Assembly: GCA_022410635.1 (NCBI GenBank)
Contig: JAJVDF010000127.1
Location: forward strand, 973,726 to 1,037,725
Direction: 5' to 3'
Length of the DNA: 64,000 nt
Origin: Tretioscincus oriximinensis
Taxonomy: Eukaryota > Chordata > Lepidosauria > Squamata > Gymnophthalmidae
A program made the position numbers and the translations under genes. The notes under the pieces were generated by a model. The model was not told where the DNA came from and ran no database searches. It worked only from the letters and a program-made list of their open reading frames with translations. Shown here one piece after another: positions 46,403 through 58,402 of this stretch. Each line of letters begins with the position of its first letter. Position 1 is the stretch's first letter.

Positions 46403-46442
46403 AATAAAGCTAAAAGCCTTTCTCTTGGAATGAAAAAAAAAA
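46403..46442 (+). other. AATAAA signal followed by A10 run
   Basis: aataaagctaaaagcctttc then ctcttggaatg and ten A's. The 25-bp spacing matches a processed transcript end. Upstream 45900-46400 has no ORF. Could be the 3' end of a retrotransposed mRNA, an LTR fragment, or chance. Confidence 0.35.
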
Positions 46443-46619
46443 TGTGCGGACTATGTTTCGTTATCCTGGAAGAAACTACAACCTGTTGTAGCCAGCCTAT
46501 CCTTCAGAGCACTGAAAGCTGTGTAAATTGGATCTGAACATATTTTTCAACAAGGCTGGCAAATGTCAGAAACCCAATATGAAATGGAGGGTGGCTGGCA
46601 TGATTAGGGCAAGACAAAT

Positions 46620-46770
46620 ACACAAAAAAGGCCACCTTCTTTGGCCTTTGGTTGAAGAAATGTCGCATTCCCTTTCCACCAATAGATAGTGTTTAATTTG
46701 CCAATTTTGTATTTTTGTTTTTATTGTTGGCCATCATGAGACCTTTGGGCATAAATAAATGAAACAAACT
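46620..46770 (+). mobile_element. LINE-type 3' tail, degraded
   Basis: tggcctttggttgaagaaat to ttattgttggccatcatgag and acctttgggcataaataaatg. Confidence 0.55.
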
Positions 46771-48288
46771 GAAGAAACAATTCACTTAGAAACACTTCAT
46801 GTTCACTATCAAATGAAACCTCAGATTTTTAGCAGGATTCAGTTCTATAGATAATCTATAGATACACTTGGTTTGTGCAGAATTGGTTGAAAAAAGAATC
46901 AGTTCAGATCTAGGATGATTTAATGACATTTTGAAAACAAGCAAGTAATCGCTAATGTAGATTTTATCAGATGCAAAACATTCTTCTCAATAGTAGATAT
47001 AACTACAATGCTGCCCCCCCCCTCTCTCTGTAAATGTATACTTTTGTAAACATATACATTTCACAAGCAGAACAGGGTTTCAAGGTTTACAAAAAAGAGT
47101 ACCTTAAGTACACTCTTAGTCTTAAAGGTTTCAGGCTCTATATGTGCTTTCTGTTTGCAAAGTTTATCATTCTGAAAAGCTTTATCTACTCCTGTCAAGA
47201 ACAGCTTTTAAAGACAGGTAAATTTTGCTTCCAAGATTGATAGAAGTTCAGCAGCTATTTGAAGTGGTCACTAAGCAAGCAAGTTGAAAACGAGGCACTC
47301 CTTTCTCCACTTGTGCACACNGTTGCTAAGAAAGTTATGTCAAAAGGGTGGGGTGAAAAATTGCACATTCCTCTTCTCCACATGAGCAAGTATACCGGTC
47401 TTACGCTAGAGATTTTTTTTCTCCATCGTGAGTTAAGAGCCTTTTTCAAATCTACTCACTGGGCCTTTCTAATTAAATTAGACATTTATAACTTTTTAAA
47501 GAGACAATTTCTCAATCATAATGGACGTAAAACTAGTGTTGCTTTAGAGGACTANTGAAGACAAATTGGTTGGGTCAGTTATACACGCTCTCACAACCTA
47601 CCAACTGCTGCTTCATTTAGAGAATCTTTCTATGATTTAAAGAGTAAATTGAAGTCACAAAGTTTCTTCCCAGCCCAACCCTGGAAACTGCTCGAGAATC
47701 ACATGCAGTTCCCCGCGACAGTGTAACCTTGCATGATATCTCATGCACCCAGGGAAGGTTCCTTACCCTGGGTGCAGCCATTTTACCGGAAGTGACATCA
47801 TTTTGATGTCACTTCTAATATTTGATAAAAAGCCCTTGTGTTCTCCATGTGTGAGATTACCCAGGACTGCCCAAGACTTTCGGGCTCCCTGTCTGATATT
47901 TGGCTTCCGGGTGTTGAGGTCATTGTCCCAGACATAGAAAAAAGTTATTCTGAAGTCACTGATGTGATTCAGCAAACTATATGACAAATGTACTGTACAA
48001 AGTATATATAGTATAAATTATAGCACACCTTGGTTACAGTATTGTCTCTACCATACCTTCCAGTTCTCCCCTTTCATTTATTTACATATACATTCAATAC
48101 CTACTGTATCTATTACAATTATAGGCACAGATCATGTTTTTCTGGTATTTCTATATCTTTCTGTGCAAGTAAGTTTTTTTAATAGTGTAGGAGATTCTCA
48201 GTTTTAAATTTTTTCCTTCTCTGCCTGGAAGTGGTCTCTAAGAATGAATCTTAGCTTTTACATAAGTGCACATATGTTACCAATAGTA

Positions 48289-48374
48289 TACTGCTCAAAA
48301 CAATTAAGGGAACACTTTAACATAATTGTTATGTTAAGGGAACATAATTGTTCCCTTAATTGTTTTGAGCAGTA
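48289..48374. mobile_element. 86-bp Tc1/mariner-like palindromic MITE
   Basis: Starts tactgctcaaaacaattaag and ends with the exact 25-bp reverse complement; flanked by TA at 48287-48288 and 48375-48376. The TGCTCAAAA...AAGGGAACAC terminus is familiar from Tc1-like elements of fish and other vertebrates. The short centre is itself nearly palindromic (taacataattgttatgtta). Confidence 0.75.
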
Positions 48375-49091
48375 TATTTATCCAAAAATACCTTTTGACT
48401 ATATGTGTTCCAATGATTATCTTTTAAAATCTCAGTCAATGTTTCATTAAACCAGGTCTTTTTCAGCAGTTTTGAAAGAAAGAGAATTTCTACTGTCATC
48501 AAAACATTTTTGAAGAAGCTAATAAAACAAAAAGCTAAATCTAACTATTTATAATGGACTTTGCATTAATATAGGGAAACCACCCTGCTATCATATTTTA
48601 AGTACACTATAATATTTCAATCCCTCATTGTTCACAGAAAATATCATAAAATTGTAATTCTTTGATATATAATCACTAAACCTATAGAAAAACTTAGTTT
48701 TAATAAAAATGAGGGATAATTAATAAAAATAATTATATAAAGGCAAAATGTTTTACTTTCTGTACCTATTAAAATATCATTTATAAAGGCAGAAATCTAT
48801 TTATAGATAACAAAACAAAGTGCAAGTCAAGAGCAAAGCTATTTAAGCACCTCTCAAATAGAGATACGGCTTGTTTCTGCAAACAGATAAGTCATGAAAC
48901 TCTAACACCCACAGCTACACATTACTTTTCATATCTGTATTTTTACAAATATTGGCAGAGTTATTAATCTCAAGATGCTAAAAAAAGGCCTGTTCCAAGC
49001 ATAACGTCATTTATTTGAAGCTATTTGTTAAATATTGGCCCTGTTACACCCAAGAGACTACTTTGATAAGAAGAATGACTTTCAAAAATAA

Positions 49092-49273
49092 TTTCAGAGA
49101 AATAGCCGTGTTAGTCTAGCAGAGAAAGTCCAGCAAAGGAGCTAGCAGCACTTTGAGACTAACTTAAGAAAAGTGGTTGGCATAAGCTTTCGTAGACAGG
49201 TCTACGAAAGCTTATGCCAACCACTTTTCTCAAGTTAGTCTCAAAGTGCTGCTAGCTCCTTTGCTGGACTTTC
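49092..49273. mobile_element. Inverted TTTCAGAGAAATAGCC element with 73-bp arms
   Basis: Left lead tttcagagaaatagccgtgt; arm 49124-49196 and arm 49201-49273 are reverse complements with one mismatch (aacttaagaa versus aacttgagaa), separated by CAGG. Flanks share gactttcaaaaataa (49077-49091 and 49267-49281), of which gactttc overlaps the element end, so the true duplication is 8-15 bp. Confidence 0.85.
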
Positions 49274-50400
49274 AAAAATAAGTCTCAATTCAATTACCGT
49301 AACAGCTAGAGCTTTTTAATCTACAGATTCCTTCTAATTTGCCAGCATATAAAGTATTGATACATATTCAGTAATACTTCACACACATTTTAGTGCCCAA
49401 AATGCACTAAGAATTTTATCTTCACATTAATGAAAAAGAATAGAAGATGCAATATAAAAGATCAGAAAAGATGAACAATTGTAACTACAGTGCTTCAGGG
49501 ATTATTTTTCTGTAAATTAGAGAACGGGGTTATAGGTCATATATTTGTTGCTTTGATATTTCTATGAAAAAGCCACGTCCGTTTCTTTCTCAAATTTTGT
49601 TCTGGATTATATCTCTGAATATAATCCAATATTCAACTGCAGTATATCACAGCAGTTCATGTATCAAAAAGGTCTATATTCATCATTTTGTATCTCATTG
49701 CTTATCAAAGTAAAACAATAACTCCAAAAGCAAAAGCAGTATGGCTTTCAATATCATTGATAGTAACAGAGTAAACTGATTAATCAAACTGACTAAGGAC
49801 GAAAATATGCAAAAATGTCAGACACAAAGTACGTTATGACCAACACCAAAACATCTAAAGTGAATATATTTTTTTACTCACATTCACAGCTACAAAACGG
49901 AAGATGTATTTTGATATCAAAAACATCTAGTAAAGCAATACCCATTTAAAGTTAGTAAGAAATAATCCTCAATGCCTTCCTTTTCAATTAAAATGCTCAG
50001 TTAAAGTAGTGGTGCCATATTTCAAAATAAAAAGAATTGAGAATCACCTTTTTTATTCCACTTGCGTACAGATATATTTTGGAATTCTATATCATATAAT
50101 GTGATGTTGGCCACCATCTTGGAAGACATCAAAATGAGGTTCAGGCAGTTTACAAAGGATAAAGTTATCAATGATCACTAGTAGTGCTAGCTTCAAAAGT
50201 TCCTTTGCCATGAGAGCAGAATGCTTCTAAATGTTAGCTGCTGGGAAACTATCCTCAATAAGGTGTGTATTCATATCTTGATTGGTATTTCTTATGTATT
50301 ACCAAATATTGTTCTATGTCTTCAAGATTATCACAATTTTTAAAATGCACTATAACCAGAACACAAATTTTTTAGTTTGCACAACTCAGTTAACATATAA

Positions 50401-50596
50401 TAGGCTGACCAGATGACCCCTTTTGGGGGNGGTTGAAAACCCATTTTTGGGNTGCCTCCNNTTTTTTTCTGAGGAAAAAAAAAACATTTTTTTAAAAAAG
50501 TCTTTTTTTGAAAAAAATATCCTCAGAAAAAACCGGGAGGCACCCCAAAACCGGGTTTTCAAACCCCCCCCCAAAATAGGTCATCTGGTCAGCCTA
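50401..50596. mobile_element. Fold-back hAT-like MITE
   Basis: TAGGCTGACCAGATGACCCC to ...GGTCATCTGGTCAGCCTA, with long inverted arms. The flanks carry acatataa on both sides (50393-50400 and 50597-50604), an 8-bp target duplication. Three or four N's lie in the left arm, so the arm identity cannot be measured fully. Confidence 0.85.
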
Positions 50597-51054
50597 ACAT
50601 ATAATAACATAAACAGAGAATGTACTATATTTTAGGGCATAAAATAATGTAGATTTAATTCACCACCAATTGTTTTTCAGTCTGTTTTATTTGAAGGTCT
50701 TGCATATTTGCCATAATGATCACCAAGTCATTTTCCATGTTAAAGGAAAACAAGCAAAGGGCTAATCAGGCCCACAATAGTTTAGCGGAAACGTCTAATG
50801 TTCCAGACATTTATCTGAACTCTTGTAATAAATAGGAGGACTTTGTACACTGAGTCTGTACCTGTAATGACTTCAAATCATTTGCTTAATGGTGTAACTA
50901 TTTATTCAAAACAGTGATAACAGTATTTAATTCTTGACAGAAGTGTTTTAATATATTAACAGGCCCCTCTTTACACCGACATAACAATGTGCAATGTATC
51001 ATTTTCTTCTAAGGAACCAATCAAAATTCACTTTATTTATATACAAATTTTATA

Positions 51055-51240
51055 TTTTATTTATGTTTTTTAAATTACTTATATCCCACCCTTCACTATT
51101 GTCCCTGGTAAGAAAAGATCAAGAAAATTTTAAAAATATATATTAACAAAATGATTTTAAAGATTCCCACCCTCTCTGGAAGGATAAAATGCAGAAGGAG
51201 CTAAGAGTCAAAAGCCTGAATGAAGAAGTAGCGTTTTTAC
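51055..51240 (-). mobile_element. L2-like LINE 3' region, short
   Basis: acttatatcccacccttcac, aaaatgattttaaagattcc and gtcaaaagcctgaatgaaga parallel 3.4 and 29 kb. Confidence 0.5.
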
Positions 51241-51807
51241 CACGTGGCAATGTTGACATATATATTCAAATTTTCCTTCTGGTCTGGCTTTCTTTCTTCA
51301 AAACTGTGGCAGCCATTTTCTTCTCGAACTCAGAGTTCAATAAGAAGTCATGGCATGCTTATGCTAGTCCTTCCCTCCTCTCACCTGAATATATCTATTC
51401 CCCACATCATATTACCTACCTATAGCATATTAATAATCCTTCATATAATTAAATATATAGATATCAACATGGTACACAATTGGCAATAAGGCATGTGCTG
51501 TCTCCTCCCCAATAAGATCACGGCAGGGACACCTTTTCTTCCAGTATCTTTAACCAGTCATAATTCAATATACAGTAAACAGAAACAAACCAACAAAAAT
51601 GTTAATATTCTACATGCATATTTATAATAGCATATTTTCATAGACCTTACAAAAGATCTGAAATTCTGATTACGCACATGCTTTTCTATGTAGAAAATCA
51701 TACTGGCTAGCTGGCTGCTTAATAAATGAAAAAATGTTTTGTAACCGACAATCACTCCATTAATGAAATAGCTTGAAGAATTCATATAAAGTGAATATGC
51801 AACTTAC

Positions 51808-51939
51808 CGCAAAATAAATGGGGCAAACGATGCCATGCTAAGGGCAGNATATGTGCCATCCATTGGTGACGGGTACAGTTTACCCAAGATCAAAAGTAAA
51901 AGAAACAAGCTAGGATGAAGCTTCAGTTCACCATTTTCA
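51808..51939 (-). CDS. THADA: THADA exon b
   Basis: 132-bp exon: one base, 43 codons, then CG. Acceptor ttcttttgcag, donor CG|gtaagt. The product begins ENGELKLHPSLFLLLLILG, continues KLYPSPMDGT and ends MASFAPFIL; the final Arg is completed by the next exon. The leucine-rich helix and the SPMDGT motif are the THADA landmarks. The base at 51848 is N, which leaves one residue undefined between TY and ALSM; every reading of that codon (NCT) is sense, so the frame is unaffected. Confidence 0.95.
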
Positions 51940-53812
51940 CTGCAAAAGAAAATTATGTAAAATTCATAATAGTATTTATTGAGTATTTACTTTTGAATTA
52001 AGTATAACGAATAAATACACAAATATTGTACATATTTTAGTCTGGTTTCTCACCTTCAGGCACTTTTTATGGTTTCTAAGCAAATTTTTCATGATGATGG
52101 GTCATTAGAACATAAGGGGAGCCCTGCTGAATCAGGCCTGAGCCAACCTAGTCCAGGATTCTGTCTCAAACAGAGGCCCCGCAATTACACCTGGGCAGTC
52201 TGGAACAGAAGATAGCAAGATCTTCAACTGATTTCGACGTCCTGCATAAAGCATTTTAGGAATGCTGCCTGTTGCTCCATCTCAGAGGCAGCATCAGGAC
52301 ATCCATACTGGTAGTTATTTATACCCTTGGTGTCCATGAAACTGTCTAATCCTGTCTTAAAGCTATCCAGACTGCTAGCTACCACCACCTAGAAGTAAAT
52401 TCCAAAAGCCNATGACCCTCTGGGTGAAAAAATGCTTCCCCTTGTCTGTCCTCACTCTTCTTCAGCTTCAAGGAATGGCCTCTGATCCTAGTGTTATATG
52501 ATAAACATTTGTCTTTAATCATCTTATCCATCCCATGCATGATTTTATACACTTCAATCAGATCACTGCTCAAATGCTGTCTTCCGTGGCTGTAGATGCC
52601 TGGACTTTGCAGCTGGATTTCATAAGGGACGTGTCCCAGCCCCTTGATCATTCTTGTTGCTCTTTTCTGCACCTTCCCTAGTTCCACAAAGTCCTTTGTG
52701 AGATGTGGTGACCAAAATTATACACAGTATTTCAAATGGGACCTCACCACAGATTTATAAAGTGGCAACACTTGTTGACTTGTTTTCAATTCCTTTCCTA
52801 ACTATTCCTAACATTGAATTTGCTTTTTTCGCTGCTGCTGCACACTGGGTTGACCCATTCATTGAACTGTCCACTTTATTATAAAAGCTTGGATGCCCAG
52901 CAGATTCATGAAACTGGCAGTAGTAAGAGCAGCAGCCAAGAATGTGAGGGGAGTGAAATGGAGCTTTGTTTTGCAGTCTTTCCCACTGAACCTGCATAGG
53001 GTTGCAGATTAAAGTTCCCAGCCTGTAACACAGCCAGCCCTGGGTAGGCAGATGCTTCTTTAGCCAATCTGTGCCTAGTCCCACCCACAGAAACAAATTT
53101 TCTGCTAACAGGAAGGTGGCTGGGATGGGTCTAAATAATACGATATATTCCCGTATTGTACATATACAAATACACAACAAATTTTGGAAACATTCTAATT
53201 CTTTGCTTATTAAAAATATATTTAGGCACAGGGAATTGGATTATTTTGGATATTAATGTGTTATACTTTAATACTGCGAGTCTAGATTTTAAAATATTTA
53301 TTTATTGCATTTTCATTCTATCCCGCACCCAAAAATCTCAAGGAGGGTCACAGCAACAGATTGGTATAATGTGCAGTCTAGCTGATTTAATATGTTTTAA
53401 TATATTGCCTGTCCTTATTCTTTAGACTATTTATATAAAAATACAGATATAAAATATAAAATACAAGATGAGGAGATTCCTTGTCCCTAAATCAAACGGC
53501 AAAGTAGTATATATAAAAATAACGATTACAAGATACATGTATATATATGCAGATTATTAAAAAGTATGTCCTGAAATTGTTTTTATAATTTATGACAACA
53601 AAAAAATCATACGGAAAACAGAATATACAAGAGAAAAACCATGTTGACTGGAGTGCTTTTTTTTTAATGTCCAAAACGTATTTGGATAGCTGGACCAAAG
53701 AAACTTATTTTTTTTAAACATATACACACAAGCACAATTATTCTTGCAATGCGTTCCCTGACATTGAAAATCTAAACATTTTGAGAGCTGAAATTCATTT
53801 TTTCTTACTTAC
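51940..53812 (-). other. THADA intron between exons a and b
   Basis: 1873-bp intron, dominated by a minus-strand CR1 (52107-52877). 52880-53810 is AT-rich with no recognised element. Confidence 0.7.
52107..52877 (-). mobile_element. CR1 LINE 3' region with RT C-terminus
   Basis: Reverse strand encodes MELGKVQKRATRMIKGLGHV and DLIEVYKIMHGMDKM; 3' UTR words aggcctgagccaacctagtc and gcaattacacctgggcagtc; tail aacataagg at 52107. The upstream end at about 52850 reads QCAAAAKKANSMLGIVRKGI in reverse. Stops disrupt it. Confidence 0.9.
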
Positions 53813-53902
53813 TTGTCAACTGTGTTGGCTACAGCTTCCAACTGACTAAGCAAAAATGGATAAAGATTTGGAAATCGAGTGAAGAACTCTTTACCCGTCA
53901 TT
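53813..53902 (-). CDS. THADA: THADA exon a (most 5' exon in window)
   Basis: 90-bp internal exon read on the minus strand. Acceptor tttttttgcag lies just above 53902 and donor AA|gtaagt just below 53813. One base completes a codon split by the upstream intron; 29 whole codons follow, starting MTGKEFFTRFPNLYPFLL and ending EAVANTVD, then two bases (AA) that pair with the first T of the next exon to give Asn. It matches vertebrate THADA in the segment reading MTGREFFSRFPELYPFLL in human. The Met is internal, not a start. The preceding THADA segment was not found up to 64000, so the upstream intron is at least 10 kb. Confidence 0.95.
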
Positions 53903-53981
53903 CTGCAAAAAAAGAACAAGATGCGAGATTATATAATTCTGCAAAGATTAATGTTAGTGAAACATTTTTTGCTTACAACGC

Positions 53982-54310
53982 ATAAGAACATAAGAACAGA
54001 GTCCAGCGTTCTGTCTCACACAATAGCCAACCAATTGCACCTGTCTGAAGCAGAAGGCAAATCTTCACCTGATCTCGACTTCCTGCAAATATTACTTATG
54101 TATATACTGCCTGCTGCTCCATCCCAGAGGCAGTATCAAGTAATTCATCCTACTTATACTCTTGGAGCTCATTAATTTGCCTAATCCTATCTTAAAGCTA
54201 TCCAGATTGCTAACTACCACCACCTCTTCTGAAAGTAAATTCCACAGAGCAATGACCCTCTGGGTGAAAAAATATTTTCCCTTGTCTGTCCCAACTCTTC
54301 TGTAAGTCAT
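53982..54310 (-). mobile_element. CR1 3' fragment
   Basis: cataagaacataagaacaga, ccaaccaattgcacctgtct and gctaactaccaccacctctt, lying 80 bp upstream of THADA exon a. Confidence 0.85.
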
Positions 54311-55550
54311 TATTTCTATATCACTTAGAGGTTAGAATGCAGGTCAGCATTTGCAATATTTTTGGTGAAGGAAAGCATTGCTTACCATCATGGGTAGGTG
54401 AAGAATGACCTAGAACCAAGATTTCAAGGAATAGAAGACCAAACTTGAGAAACGTCCTGGCATAACAAAGATCATTTAATACCCACAAGTGTCCTACAGT
54501 TGAAGGCATCCAAGTCTGTATTTTCTATTTCCTGATGGTTTCCAGTGCCATGAAGTATCTAATTTTGCTAAAGAAAGTCAACAACTAGCTTAAATTATAA
54601 GCAACTCTAGTTAGCTCCTTACCCCAATGTAGAACATATGTGCTTTACAAGGCAATCGATGCACCCCAAAACATGAATTCCTGATATGACATGAACAAAG
54701 AGCTAAGACTTGAAAAAAGGCTTTCAGTTATTAATTCATGCTGTTTTTCTGAACAATTACTGACCAAGACATTTCATCAAAAAATTTCAATTGTAATGTG
54801 AGCTAGTGGTTTGTGCTTCAAATGAAACTTGTCCAAACAACTAAGGGTAACTATAAAAAGGCTCTCCTCTTCCAATAATCTTAATACCAAGAAGGTGACG
54901 TTTCTGACTGAGATCTAAGCCACTTAGTTTGCATCTTGAATCAGATTCAGTTGCAAAAATACAACCAGTGCTAATCTTTCAAGATGTTTGTGATGTGTGC
55001 CCAGTCACAGAATTATACAAGTAGTTGGGCTGCTACATATTATACTGTTTTCAATCTCCAGACTGGATTCAAGGGTAGCCAAACACAGACGGCAGTACAG
55101 TAGTTTAGATTAAAACCGGTGTGTGTATCACCCAGGCAATGGTTCCTATTTAGAATAAACTGGAATTGATGAATCAGTCTTGGAGGCAAGAAAGAAATCC
55201 TGATCACTCTTGTCATTTGAACCTCAACTGACAACTATGAATCTAAAAACAGCCCCAGATTAATACAATTGTTCTTTCTGGGCAAAAAACTCCACCCAGA
55301 GTGCTCCCTAGTTTCCTAGAATCGAAGACTCTATATATCTGATTTACCATAATTCAGTTTCAATTTATTACACTCTGGCAGAGATCATGCACTCATACTG
55401 TCTCCCTTGATTTGGACACATTATTGGGTATCATTAACATACTGATAACATCCAAGTCCAAATCTATTGACGATGAATAACAAGAGTTCTTATAGATGTT
55501 GAAGAACATGGAAACACAACTAACCCCTGGAGAACTCTACATTTTCAAGG

Positions 55551-55775
55551 AAGAGTATAAATAGCTACTAGGATGGATTTCTTGATATCGCTTCTAAGAT
55601 GGAGCAACAAGCAGTATTCCTGAAGAACCATTTGCAGAGAGTCGAGAATAGGTGAAGGTTTTGCTTTCCTCTGCTTGAAACTGCCCAGGTGCAGTTGGTG
55701 GGCACTGTGTGAGACATAATGCTAGAATACGTGGGCTTTGGCCTGTTTCAGCAAGGCTCCTCTTATGTTTTTACT
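55551..55775 (+). mobile_element. CR1 3' end
   Basis: aaatagctactaggatggat to ggctttggcctgtttcagca and aggctcctcttatgttttta. Confidence 0.85.
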
Positions 55776-57204
55776 GAGTAGTCACTTCTGAATAAAGATG
55801 AACACAGAAGGACCCCAAGCAAGTTTTAGGGCTTGAAGCATGAGAAAAGAAGAATACAGAGATCACGGCAAATATACAGTTATAATTAATGAAACCTTGT
55901 ACTTTTTCCAAGGTGCAAACATGTGAATTTTTAGCAAGAAATTATAAGAGTGCAGTAAGTGAAATTAAAGCATATCAGGCTGTTGTTTTAATTTTCTAGC
56001 TGAGGGGTTCCAGAAGATGTTCAGACCATAGATCCTTCATAGCTGGCTCTTTATACCAACTAGCTTTTAAAACGTTTCAGAACAATCAAAACTTTTTTTT
56101 TCTTAAAAAGCCAAAATATTTTTCCTATTTAATAAAAAGATACTATAAGCAGTTTAAAGGCATATTTATATAAGACTAAACTAAAAGTAAGATTTAATAA
56201 ATATGATATTTAATTAAAACTTTCAAACTAGCCCCTTTAATATTATATTTTCTTTTCTGTTTTTAAAATACATTCTTATGTTCCATTTTACCATGCTAAA
56301 CACAAGGAAATGAAGAGGTGGACAACAAAACTGTCTGGAAAAAGACCACACTCTTCATATAAAAAGAGATTATCATAAACATCAAATAGCTCTTCTACAC
56401 ATTTTATATACACAAATGGATCAGATTGTAGCCTTGAAAATGCCTATACCTGCAGCTCCTGTTCAGGAATTAAGATAAGGTTTTAATATGTGAGTAAATC
56501 ATTACATAGAAAATTCAAGCCAAGATTCTTCTAGTTGCTTATACGAAACTGTACTACATAACCACAAACCATTGGACAAACATTGTAAATCGTTTTAAGT
56601 AAAATCTTTCTAATTAATCAAGGACAGAAAGTTTTCTGTAACTGCACAGAAAGGCAAAAACAGCTCTAATAGGTGTATATATACTGGCAGATGCTATATT
56701 TATATTTTTTGCCCACATTTATTCAGNGAGGGAAGGATTTGTGCCCTATTTGTTGTTCGTAATCACAGATCAAAATACAAAATAACAGTTTTAAGTACAA
56801 AACGAAGCACCATGTTACATAAAATAAACATCTACTGGGAATAAGACAAGTAGAAACAAGGAAGAAATCCCACGGTGACTTTCAATAAAACAAAACTAAA
56901 ACTGTAAATCAACACATTTAAAAAAAATGAAAAACAAAGTTACAATGAAAAACACAACTCTCTGACCAAGTCTCATAGCACTCTAGAGACCAAGAAAAAC
57001 CCTAATAGCATGACTTGATAGAATTTTGATCCAGGCTAACCTGATTACTTCTCTGAATTCAATTAGTCAATCAAAACTCTCATCAGCCAATAAATTCTTG
57101 GATACTTGAGTGTATTTTAAATGAACTAGTACAGTTTAGTTGTGTAATATAATCAATGCTAGTCTATAGTCAATTTGATCAAGTAAGGAACAGGAATAAA
57201 TGGG

Positions 57205-57632
57205 GTGAAAATTGAGAAAAAATACTTTCTCTATCACACAACACTAGGACTAGGGGGTATTCCTTGAAACTACTGAGTAGAAGAGTGACAAAGGAAGGTA
57301 TGCTTTCACCCAGAGGGTCATCGGCCTGTGGAATTTATTTCCAGAAGAGGTGGTGATAGCTAGCAGCCTGGATAAATTCAAGACAGGGTTAGATACGTTT
57401 ATATCAAGGGTATAAATAGCTACTAGGGTGGATTGTTTGAAACTGCCTCTGGGATGGAGCAACAGGCAGTACTCATGAAATACCATTTGCAGGGAGTCGA
57501 GAATAGGTGACAATTTTGCCTTCTTCTGCCCAGGTGCAATTGATGGGCCTCTGTGTGAGACAGAATGTCAAACTAGAAGGGATCTGGCCCCATTCAGCAG
57601 GGCTCCTCTTATGTTCTTATGTTCTAAATACG
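57205..57632 (+). mobile_element. CR1 3' end with ORF2 terminus
   Basis: ctctatcacacaacactagg, cacccagagggtcatcggcc, ggcagtactcatgaaatacc and cctcttatgttcttatgttc; second-best preserved CR1 3' end after 40.5 kb. Confidence 0.9.
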
Positions 57633-58384
57633 TGGAAGCAGAAGCATCCAGCTGAATCTGGCTGTACTTGGTTTTATGAAGCTCACCTATGAACATCTTC
57701 CATCTCATCTGCTACTTTAAGGACTATCCACCAAGAACAAGTTAATGCATTATCCCTTACCAAGGTAACAAACCCTTATCTGAAAAACTAAAATTCTGGG
57801 ATATTCTGNACATGAAATTAAAAAAGCCCTGGTTTGCTCCAAATCTTTGGTGAGTTTCAAATTCCCAATTGGTCTTCAGATATCAGCAATAATGTTGTGG
57901 TATTTTTCTGATCATGCTTTTTTCATGCTTCCTAGGCTAAGAGAAGAGGTGCTGGCTATCCATCACAAATGTTATGTCAATTCTACATTTCCATCATATC
58001 TCATAGAAACTCAAAATGGTGGTCTGGTGAACTCTATGAAATTTAGCATTATTACTCTGGGGCAATCTTCAGAAACATAGTTTCACAGAACTTTCTGTCA
58101 CTGAAGCTTTCCAGTGGTGGTTANCCTGTCAAATTTAGAGGGGAGAGCCCAAGGACATGATGGAACACAATGCAGAGAAGAAGCAAGCAAAATAACAGAT
58201 GGTATTATTCAGGAAGGCAGTGGGAAACCTAAGGAAGTATATGGAAGGAAAAGGAAGAGGCCAATGTTCAATGTAATGAGAGCAATTCGGATTACCTCCC
58301 CCCACTTGATACAAACCAGTTTGTACAACAGTGGTACAGCACATTCCTAATACAATTATGATGTATGATGTGTGTGCATTTATT

Positions 58385-58402
58385 CTTACACACACACACA
58401 TG
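58385..58402 (+). repeat. Short (CA)n run
   Basis: tacacacacacacatgcatg; a short dinucleotide repeat. Confidence 0.85.

Larger units (their letters stand above)
34666..51807 (-). other. THADA intron between exons b and c
   Basis: 17.1-kb intron, the largest complete one here, with the longest CR1 (38630-40545), fold-back elements (35.7, 35.8, 48.3, 49.1, 50.4 kb) and an ATA microsatellite. No recognised content in 36430-38100, 40930-41390, 42640-44390, 45000-45900, 46770-48280 and 49290-50390. Exons b and c share the split codon CG|A, so no exon is missing. Confidence 0.75.
6448..53902 (-). other. THADA: THADA gene, internal part (10 exons; both ends outside window)
   Basis: Minus-strand gene whose ten exons translate to about 494 contiguous codons matching the C-terminal third of vertebrate THADA (thyroid adenoma associated), recognised from remembered vertebrate sequence. 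THADA is a very large alpha-helical, ARM/HEAT-repeat-like protein. Its yeast homologue Trm732 works with Trm7 (FTSJ1 in human) in 2'-O-methylation of position 32 of the tRNA anticodon loop. THADA has also been linked to SERCA-dependent calcium handling, energy balance and thyroid tumour rearrangements. The ten exons sum to 1484 bp; every boundary is AG/GT and every phase joins its neighbour (order of end phases 2,2,0,2,1,0,2,0,1,1). Start codon, N-terminal two thirds, final exons, stop and polyA site lie outside the window. Intact splice sites and the absence of frameshifts argue for a working gene, not a pseudogene. Confidence 0.95.
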
